From contig JAFROT010000030.1 in assembly GCA_017429525.1 (NCBI GenBank), positions 177,776-241,775 on the forward strand: 64,000 nt of DNA. The letters are read 5' to 3'. The notes beneath the pieces are model-generated. The model saw only the letters and a list, made by a program, of their open reading frames with translations, had not been told where the DNA came from and did not search any database. Shown in pieces: positions 41,821-48,648 of the stretch. Made by a program: the position numbers and the translations under genes. The DNA is from Bacteroidaceae bacterium (GTDB lineage: Bacteria > Bacteroidota > Bacteroidia > Bacteroidales > Bacteroidaceae). Every line of letters starts with the position of its first letter. The stretch's first letter is position 1.

Positions 41821-43977
41821 ATGAAAAACTTTACGCTTAAGTATTTGCTGATCGGAACCGCGCTGATGGCTTCGACAGCTATGAATGCGCAGGATGGTTA
41901 CAGCATCAACTTCCAACTCGATCAAGAGATGTCAAAACAACTGCGCCAGACACATCGTACGGTGGCTATCTGGGGCGACTTCACAGGCAATGGCTGCTAC
42001 GACGTCTACTATAGTGGTACCTCATGGGCCAACGGCTGGACCTCTGGCGGATGGCTCCTCAAGAACCTCGGCAATGGCAAGTTCGAGATGGACACCGAGA
42101 TGACCTACGAGGACTATGAAGACACCGTATGGCAGCGCGACGAGGATGGTAACATCAAGACCGACGAGGATGGCAACTGGCTACCCGAACTCAACGAGGA
42201 TGGTAGCATCAAGACCGAAACCAAGACACGCGCCACGGGTATGAAGAATGGATTACCCAATTTCGCCTACGGACGAGGTAGCGTGACGCTTGACTACGAT
42301 CAGGACGGACTGCTCGACATACTCGTCTCCAATGCTGGCGGCAACGACACCGGCACGCAGCGCGACATCGTCCTCGTACACAACAATGGCAACGGCACTT
42401 TCAGCGTGGTGCCCGATGAGGGCCTCGCTGCCCTGGGCTACAACAACGGCGACGGCAACCTCAACGAGGGTCAGGAGAACTACCATATCGCCGTGGGCGA
42501 CTACAACCTCGACGGCTACCCCGACCTACTCATCGAGGGGGCATCCAACATCGGACGTTTCATTCGCTTGCTCCGCAACAAAGGAGGCGAGGGATTTGAG
42601 ATCGTCAATAACATCTTCACACCAATGCCTATTGAGAACGATGATAACCTCCGCGACGAATACCAGTACGTAGCTGAGTACGACGAGGATGGCATCGAAA
42701 TAGGCGGCGCCTGGGACCTCGAGAACCCCACCAAGGCCATCATCAACATGTCGCACGGCCCCGTGGGCTTCGCCGACTTTGATGGCGACGGATGGCTCGA
42801 CATCACCGTCAACGGATGGCGCGATGGACTCGACAATGCTCCTGAAGGCAAAGGACGTGGCGGCTACCACTGGCACATCTACCGCAACATCGCAGGCGAG
42901 GAGTTCCAGGACATCACTCACACGCTCGTCATCAATGGCGAACAAGCGCATGATGCAACGCTGCTCTCGCAGTTCGCTGCCGAGAACATCATCACTCATC
43001 CCGTCGACTGGAATCAGGACGGAAAAGTGGATCTCTACATCGCTGGCGACATCGCTGGCGCACGACGCTCTATCCTCTTCCTTAACGTCAGTGACGACCA
43101 GGGCGTCAAGTTCCAGACCGTCGACTTCGAGCAAGGCATCGGCGATCCCGGCAACCGTCTCTTCTTCCTGGCCGACTTTAACGGCGACGACTATCCCGAC
43201 ATCGTTACCTCTGGCCACTCCATCTTCCTCGGCGATTGGGGCGTCGACTACATCCTCAGCGATGCAGGCGGCAACTACCATATGGAGGCTACCCACGAAG
43301 GCCAGCCAACCGAGAATGGCTTGTGGCGTGGCAGTGAGCAAGGCACCTTCGGCGACTTCAATGGCGATGGTCAGTTCGACTACTTCGTCTCATCATGGTG
43401 CGGTGCTCCCTGGAAGACCGAAGAGGACGGCAACCACTTCGATGGTGACAACTCGTTCATGTCCTTCAACACTTCCGACTACGAGATCATTGCACCTGAA
43501 GCTCCCGCCGACGTCAAGGCCGACTACGATGCTGAGGCTAAGACCATCACCGTTACATGGGCACCTGTCTATATGAACAACGGCAACCAACCCATGTACA
43601 ACCTCTATCTCAAGAACAAGAGCACGGGCAAGGCCTTCACCATCGTACCCACCAACCTTTCCACAGGCAAGCCCCTCGGCTATGCTGCCTTTGCTCAGTA
43701 CATCCTTGGCGGCGAAGAGCCCACCTACATCTATCACAACGTAGAGGCTGGCGACTATGAAGTCGGCGTTCAGGCTGTCAGCTACGCTTATCAGGGCAGT
43801 GCCTTCACTGTCGTTGCCGACGTAATTGCCGATGGCATCCATGCCGCCAGCTCCGTCAACCCGAAGAACGCTCCCGCTCAGCTCTATTCTATTGATGGAC
43901 GTAGCAGCAACGGCCGTGGCCATGGCATCTTCGTCGTCAAACATTCCGACGGTTCCGTACGTAAGGTCGTGAAGTGA
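41821..43977 (+). CDS. Secreted FG-GAP/VCBS-repeat protein with sorting-tail-like C-terminus
   Basis: The 718-residue product has an SPI signal (to AMNAQ) and at least five FG-GAP/VCBS blades with calcium-type loops: DYDQDGLLDILV, DYNLDGYPDLLIE, DFDGDGWLDITVNG, DWNQDGKVDLYIAGD, DFNGDDYPDIVTSG and DFNGDGQFDYFVS. This suggests a calcium-binding beta-propeller. Residues about 560-670 look like an Fn3-type domain (PADVKADYDAEAKTITVTWAP). The end, LYSIDGRSSNGRGHGIFVV ... SVRKVVK, resembles the type IX sorting tail of Prevotella proteins. An acidic low-complexity insert (DEDGNIKTDEDGNWLPELNEDG) interrupts the first blades. No catalytic motif is visible; a surface polysaccharide-binding or lyase-like scaffold is possible but unproven. 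It has its own promoter and terminator. Confidence 0.85.
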   Translation: MKNFTLKYLLIGTALMASTAMNAQDGYSINFQLDQEMSKQLRQTHRTVAIWGDFTGNGCYDVYYSGTSWANGWTSGGWLLKNLGNGKFEMDTEMTYEDYEDTVWQRDEDGNIKTDEDGNWLPELNEDGSIKTETKTRATGMKNGLPNFAYGRGSVTLDYDQDGLLDILVSNAGGNDTGTQRDIVLVHNNGNGTFSVVPDEGLAALGYNNGDGNLNEGQENYHIAVGDYNLDGYPDLLIEGASNIGRFIRLLRNKGGEGFEIVNNIFTPMPIENDDNLRDEYQYVAEYDEDGIEIGGAWDLENPTKAIINMSHGPVGFADFDGDGWLDITVNGWRDGLDNAPEGKGRGGYHWHIYRNIAGEEFQDITHTLVINGEQAHDATLLSQFAAENIITHPVDWNQDGKVDLYIAGDIAGARRSILFLNVSDDQGVKFQTVDFEQGIGDPGNRLFFLADFNGDDYPDIVTSGHSIFLGDWGVDYILSDAGGNYHMEATHEGQPTENGLWRGSEQGTFGDFNGDGQFDYFVSSWCGAPWKTEEDGNHFDGDNSFMSFNTSDYEIIAPEAPADVKADYDAEAKTITVTWAPVYMNNGNQPMYNLYLKNKSTGKAFTIVPTNLSTGKPLGYAAFAQYILGGEEPTYIYHNVEAGDYEVGVQAVSYAYQGSAFTVVADVIADGIHAASSVNPKNAPAQLYSIDGRSSNGRGHGIFVVKHSDGSVRKVVK

Positions 43978-44012
43978 CAATCATCAGTAAATAATAGTTA
44001 GTTAGTTTCTTT

Positions 44013-44061
44013 GAGAGGTAGGTAGTTTGAACATTCAATCGTATCTACCTCTCTTTTTTTT
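44013..44061 (+). terminator. Intrinsic terminator after the FG-GAP protein
   Basis: GAGAGGTAG (44013-44021) pairs with CTACCTCTC (44045-44053), with a long loop and a run of T directly after. It lies 35 bases past the stop codon and upstream of the preferred GH95 start at 44078, which argues against the earlier in-frame ATG at 44027. Confidence 0.65.
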
Positions 44062-44077
44062 TCCTCACATTCCCGTT

Positions 44078-46489
44078 ATGAAGAAGATCGTTCATTTTTT
44101 TTTCGCCATAATCGTGTTTGCGGCTCCGATGTCCGGAATGAAGACCTCCGACATTTTATGGTATCAACAACCAGCTTCAAAATGGATGGAGGCCCTGCCT
44201 ATCGGCAACGGACGTCTCGGAGGCATGGTCTATGGAGGCACGGCCGCGGAGCGCTTCGCACTTGACGAGAGTACACTTTGGAGCGGACAGCCTAACCCCG
44301 ACCAGGACAAGCCCTTCGGGCGCGAACGCCTCGATAGCCTCCGCCAGCTCTTCTTCGACGGGAAAATCAAAGAGGCAAACGACATCGCATGGAATCAGCT
44401 CAACGGCAACCAAACCTCTTTCGGCACTCATCTGCCTGCAGGAGAGGTTACCTTCCGTTTTGCAGGCATCGATGAGCGTCACGTCACGGACTATCGCCGA
44501 CAGCTCGACCTCTCGACAGCAATGGCCACAACAACCTTCCGTCATCGCGGTGTAACCTACGAGCGTCAGGCTTTTGCTTCACATCCCGACGAGGTCATCG
44601 TCTATCGCTTCACAGCCAGCAAGCGAGGGAAGGTCAGCTTCACTACTGCTTTCCAAGTAGCCAACGAGATGCCCTGCAAGACCTCAACCCACAGCCATCA
44701 GCCCTCAGCCATCACCTTCTCGGGCCAGGCACTCTTCCCTATGCACGGTCCCGGAGGTGTACACTTTGCCGGTCGCATCGCCGTGAAAGCCGATGGCGGC
44801 AAAGTCACGACAACAGATTCCACGCTTACCATCGCTGGCGCCAACGAGGCGCTGGTCATTATCGATTTCCGTACCGACTACAAGCGACCGGCCTTCGAAC
44901 GTCAACTTGACGATGAGCTCAGCGCAGCTCTCGCACGCTCCTTCACCACTCTCCACGACCGCCACGTCGCCGACTACTCCCTCCTCTACTCCCGCGTCAC
45001 CCTCTCACTTCGCAGTTCTGTAGGTTGCGACTCTGTCGCAACAAAACCCACCGACGAGCGCCGCCTCGCAGCCCTGAAAGGTGCGCCCGACCCAGCCCTC
45101 GACGCCCTCTTCTTCCAGATGGGCCGCTACCTCACCATCGCTTCCTCGCGCGAGGACTCGCCCCTACCCATCGCCCTGCAGGGATTCTTCAACGACAACC
45201 TCGCGTGCCACATGGGATGGACCAACGACTACCACCTCGACATCAACACCCAGCAGAACTACTGGGCTGCCAACGTCGCCAACCTCGCCGAGTGCAACTC
45301 ACCCCTCTTCCGCTGGATAGCCGACCTCGTAGAGCCTGGTTCGCGCACCGCGCAAATCGTCTATGGGTGCAAAGGTTGGACGGCTCACACTACGGCCAAC
45401 ATCTGGGGTTATACAGCTCCCAGCAGCTGCATCGCCTGGGGCCTGCATCCCACGGCAGGCTCGTGGATAGCCTCGCAACTCTGGACCCACTACCAGTACA
45501 CGCAAGACAGCCAATTCCTGCGTACCGTAGCCTACCCCCTGCTGAAAGGGAACGCCGAGTTCCTGCTTGACTACATGACCATCGACCCGCGCACCGGCAC
45601 CCTCGTCACCGGCCCAAGCATCTCGCCCGAGAATGCCTTTGGCTACGGGGGAAGCCACTATTCAGCCTCAATGATGCCCACCTGCGACCGCGTCTTCGCG
45701 TGGGAGATCCTGAATGCCTGCCTGCAGAGTGCACGCATCCTCGGCATCGACGCCGACTTCCGCACTCACCTCGAGCACGCCCTCCGCCTCTTCCCCGACT
45801 TCAAAATAGGTCGCGACGGCGGCCTGCAAGAGTGGGCCGACGACTACGACCAGGCTTACCCCAACCACCGCCATACCAGCCACCTCATGAGCTTCTGGCC
45901 CTACGCGCAAATCACCCTACAGCACGACCCGCGCCTCGCCAAGGCCGTCCGTCGCACCTTCGACCTGCGCCTCGCCGCCGAAGGCTGGGAGGACGTTGAA
46001 TGGAGCCGTGCCAACGCAATCGGTGTCTATGCCCGTCTGGCCGATGCCGACGAAGCCTACCGCAGCCTCAAAATGCTTGAGGGCTACCTCTCGCGCGGCA
46101 ACCTGCTGACGGTCTCGCCCGCAGGCATAGCCGGAGCCGAGGACGACATCTTCGCCATTGATGGCAACACAGCTGGTGCTGCCGGCATAGCCGAGATGCT
46201 TCTTCAGACTCAGAACGGCTACCTCCAGCTCTTGCCCGCCCTGCCCGCAGCCTGGAGCGAGGGCAGCTTCAGCGGACTCTGCATCCGTGGCGGAGCGGAA
46301 GTGGCCTGCGAGTGGAAGGACGGCCGCATCGTCAGAGCCACGCTCACGGCCACAGCATCAGGCACCTTTGCCATCGAGGTTCCGCGTCATGGCGCCTATG
46401 CCGCCACCCTCGGCAATGACACCTTGCAGCAACGCGATGGCATCTGGCAGGTAACGCTGCAGAAGGGACAGACGGTTACGATCCAATAA
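44078..46489 (+). CDS. GH95 glycoside hydrolase (alpha-L-fucosidase / alpha-L-galactosidase family)
   Basis: From the ATG at 44078 the product is 803 residues with a signal peptide (MKKIVHFFFAIIVFAAPMSG). An earlier ATG at 44027 would lie inside the terminator hairpin. GH95 blocks are clear: ALPIGNGRLGGMVYGG, LDESTLWSGQPN, ALQGFFNDNLACHMGWTNDY with the catalytic Asn region DINTQQNYW, HTTANIWGYTAPSS, SPENAFGYG, and LQEWADDYDQAYPNHRHTSH, which bears the conserved acidic residue. The fold is an (alpha/alpha)6 barrel between beta domains. Family members remove terminal alpha-1,2-fucose or L-galactose, as on xyloglucan side chains or host glycans. It converges with glmS, with only 78 bases between stops. 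Confidence 0.93.
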   Translation: MKKIVHFFFAIIVFAAPMSGMKTSDILWYQQPASKWMEALPIGNGRLGGMVYGGTAAERFALDESTLWSGQPNPDQDKPFGRERLDSLRQLFFDGKIKEANDIAWNQLNGNQTSFGTHLPAGEVTFRFAGIDERHVTDYRRQLDLSTAMATTTFRHRGVTYERQAFASHPDEVIVYRFTASKRGKVSFTTAFQVANEMPCKTSTHSHQPSAITFSGQALFPMHGPGGVHFAGRIAVKADGGKVTTTDSTLTIAGANEALVIIDFRTDYKRPAFERQLDDELSAALARSFTTLHDRHVADYSLLYSRVTLSLRSSVGCDSVATKPTDERRLAALKGAPDPALDALFFQMGRYLTIASSREDSPLPIALQGFFNDNLACHMGWTNDYHLDINTQQNYWAANVANLAECNSPLFRWIADLVEPGSRTAQIVYGCKGWTAHTTANIWGYTAPSSCIAWGLHPTAGSWIASQLWTHYQYTQDSQFLRTVAYPLLKGNAEFLLDYMTIDPRTGTLVTGPSISPENAFGYGGSHYSASMMPTCDRVFAWEILNACLQSARILGIDADFRTHLEHALRLFPDFKIGRDGGLQEWADDYDQAYPNHRHTSHLMSFWPYAQITLQHDPRLAKAVRRTFDLRLAAEGWEDVEWSRANAIGVYARLADADEAYRSLKMLEGYLSRGNLLTVSPAGIAGAEDDIFAIDGNTAGAAGIAEMLLQTQNGYLQLLPALPAAWSEGSFSGLCIRGGAEVACEWKDGRIVRATLTATASGTFAIEVPRHGAYAATLGNDTLQQRDGIWQVTLQKGQTVTIQ

Positions 46490-46567
46490 GGGTGGTCCAC
46501 CGAAAAGTTTTGTTGGAATTAGTCTCTAAAACGATAACCCCTCAGTGCTTTTCCGGACGTTCTTCGT

Positions 46568-48415
46568 TCATTCTACGGTGACGCTTTTGGCGAGATTACG
46601 TGGTCTGTCAACATCTTTACCTTTGCAGACGGCGATATGGTAGGCCAATAGCTGGAGGGGTATGCTGGCAATGAGTGGTTGGAAACACTCGAAGGTGTCG
46701 GGCAGGACGATGATGTGGTCGGCGAACTTCTGGATTTGCGTATCGCCTTCAGTGACGATTGCCGTGATGCGTCCTCCACGTGCGCGTACTTCTTGGATAT
46801 TCGAGATAACCTTATCGTAAAGGTGGTCGCGCGTGGCGATGACGAAGACGGGCATCTCTGAGTCGATGAGGGCTATGGGACCGTGTTTCATCTCGGCGGC
46901 GGGATAGCCTTCGGCGTGGATATAGGAGATTTCCTTTAGTTTTAAAGCTCCTTCGAGTGCTACAGGATAGTTGTAGCCGCGTCCCAGATAGAGGCAGTTG
47001 CGGGCGTAAGTGAAGATGGGTGCTAGCCGCTCTATCTGCTCGTTACGCAGCAGTGCCTCCTCCATCTTGGCGGGAATGAGCGTAAGTTCGCGCACCATCT
47101 CCCTGTACTGGTCATCGCGAATGGTGCCGCGTTCATGAGCTATACAGAGTGCAAGCATGGAGAGGACAGTAACCTGCCCCGTAAAAGCCTTGGTGGAAGC
47201 GACGCCAATTTCAGGCCCCACATGGATGTATACGCCCGTCTGCGTCTGACGAGGTATGCTGGCACCGATGGCGTTGCAAACGCCGAAGACGAAGGCTCCT
47301 GCCTGGCGAGCTAACTCTATGGCTGCCAAGGTGTCAGCCGTCTCACCGCTCTGCGAGATGGCTATCACTACGTCATCAGGGTAGATAACGGGGTCGCGAT
47401 AGCGGAACTCTGATGCATACTCCACTTCTACGGGTATTCGGCAGAGACTCTCGATTAGTTGTTTGCCGATGAGCCCGGCGTGCCAGCTAGTGCCGCAGGC
47501 TACGATGACGATGCGACGTGCGCTGACCAGACACTCACGATAATCGATGACAGCCGAAAGCGTGATACGGTCGGCATCTACGTTGATACGCCCTCGCATG
47601 CAGTCGCGCAGGCAGGCTGGCTGCTCGAAGATTTCCTTCAGCATAAAGAATGGGTAGCCACCTTTCTCCAGCTGCCCGAGCGTCACATCAATTTGCTTCA
47701 CCTTGGGGTGTTGCGCCTCATTGTCAATGTTCACGACCTTCAGTTCCTGCCCTAGTTGCAACACGGCGATATCACCGTCGTTGAGGTAGGCCACCGTATC
47801 GGTGTACTCGGCAATGGGACTGGCATCTGAGGCCAGATAGAAGTCGCCATCGGCCCCTAAGCCCACGACGAGCGGTGAGCTCTGGCGTGCGCAGACGATA
47901 CCGTCAGGGTGTTCGCGGTCGAGGATAGCGATGGCATAGGCACCGATGACCTGATGCAAGGCTACCTGTACGGCTTCGAGTAGCGTAAGACTGTTGCTGA
48001 GCATGACGTGCTCAATCAACTGTACGAGCACTTCCGTATCAGTGACGCTCTTGAACGGTATTCCAAAGCTGATAAGCTTCTCCTTCAACGTCAAATAGTT
48101 CTCGATGATGCCATTGTGGATGAGGGCCAGACGGCCCGATGCAGAGTAATGCGGGTGGGCATTAGTGCTGCTGGGTTCGCCATGCGTAGCCCAACGGGTA
48201 TGTGCAATGCCTGCACAACCGGTCGTGTCCTTGTCCTCGCAATAGGCTTCGAGGTCGGCCACCTTGCCTTTGGCCTTATAGACGTTGAGATGGCCGCCAT
48301 CGCTGATGAGCGCCACGCCGGCACTGTCGTAGCCGCGATACTCCAGCCGCTGGAGTCCTTTGACGAGAATGGGATAGGCCTTCTTATGGCCTATGTAACC
48401 TACAATTCCACACAT
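46568..48415 (-). CDS. glmS: Glutamine--fructose-6-phosphate aminotransferase
   Basis: The 615-residue protein makes glucosamine-6-phosphate from fructose-6-phosphate and glutamine, the first step to UDP-GlcNAc for peptidoglycan and LPS. The N-terminal class II glutaminase starts at Cys2 (MCGIVGYIG) and includes RWATHGEPSSTNAHPH. Two SIS domains follow (IVACGTSWHAGLIGKQ; CLYLGRGYNYPVALEGALKLKE), and the chain ends in PRNLAKSVTVE, the usual GlmS C-terminal lid. Length is normal. It is the last gene of the nitrogen block and is separated from the car fusion by a foldback element, so it may be transcribed separately; no TAnnTTTG box is visible upstream. Confidence 0.97.
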   Translation of the reverse strand: MCGIVGYIGHKKAYPILVKGLQRLEYRGYDSAGVALISDGGHLNVYKAKGKVADLEAYCEDKDTTGCAGIAHTRWATHGEPSSTNAHPHYSASGRLALIHNGIIENYLTLKEKLISFGIPFKSVTDTEVLVQLIEHVMLSNSLTLLEAVQVALHQVIGAYAIAILDREHPDGIVCARQSSPLVVGLGADGDFYLASDASPIAEYTDTVAYLNDGDIAVLQLGQELKVVNIDNEAQHPKVKQIDVTLGQLEKGGYPFFMLKEIFEQPACLRDCMRGRINVDADRITLSAVIDYRECLVSARRIVIVACGTSWHAGLIGKQLIESLCRIPVEVEYASEFRYRDPVIYPDDVVIAISQSGETADTLAAIELARQAGAFVFGVCNAIGASIPRQTQTGVYIHVGPEIGVASTKAFTGQVTVLSMLALCIAHERGTIRDDQYREMVRELTLIPAKMEEALLRNEQIERLAPIFTYARNCLYLGRGYNYPVALEGALKLKEISYIHAEGYPAAEMKHGPIALIDSEMPVFVIATRDHLYDKVISNIQEVRARGGRITAIVTEGDTQIQKFADHIIVLPDTFECFQPLIASIPLQLLAYHIAVCKGKDVDRPRNLAKSVTVE

Positions 48416-48440
48416 GATGAGATTTTAAGATTTACAATTT

Positions 48441-48630
48441 AGGTGTGTTCTAAAAATTAGTATTTATGTCATTGGCAGGTCTCTCATCTGCTTCGATGCT
48501 TTGTGCTCCTTTTCGGATGCTTCGCACTTTAAGCCTTGAACCATAGCTCGCTATGCTTCGGCGGCCTAAAGTGTGAATCCTCTCGAAAATTAGCGACAAA
48601 ACATCTGAAGCTAATTATTAGAACCCACCT
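48441..48630. mobile_element. 190-bp MITE-like foldback element
   Basis: The ends are inverted copies of 20 bases that differ at two positions: AGGTGTGTTCTAAAA... on the left and AGGTGGGTTCTAATA... on the complement of the right. The similarity continues inward (CTTC.ATG.TTTGT, TTTTCG, CACTTTA.GCC) except for about 30 extra bases in the left arm, and the centre is the palindrome CATAGC-tc-GCTATG (48543-48556). The whole unit can fold into one long hairpin. There is no coding capacity and no clear target-site duplication. It lies between glmS and the truncated end of the car fusion, 18 bases from the latter's stop. Confidence 0.65.
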
Positions 48631-48648
48631 TTAAAGATTTGCCAGGAT

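Noticed and set aside
46490-46567. Bidirectional terminator between GH95 and glmS
   Set aside because: Only a weak GGTGG/CCACC inverted repeat is visible, without a convincing T-run in either direction.
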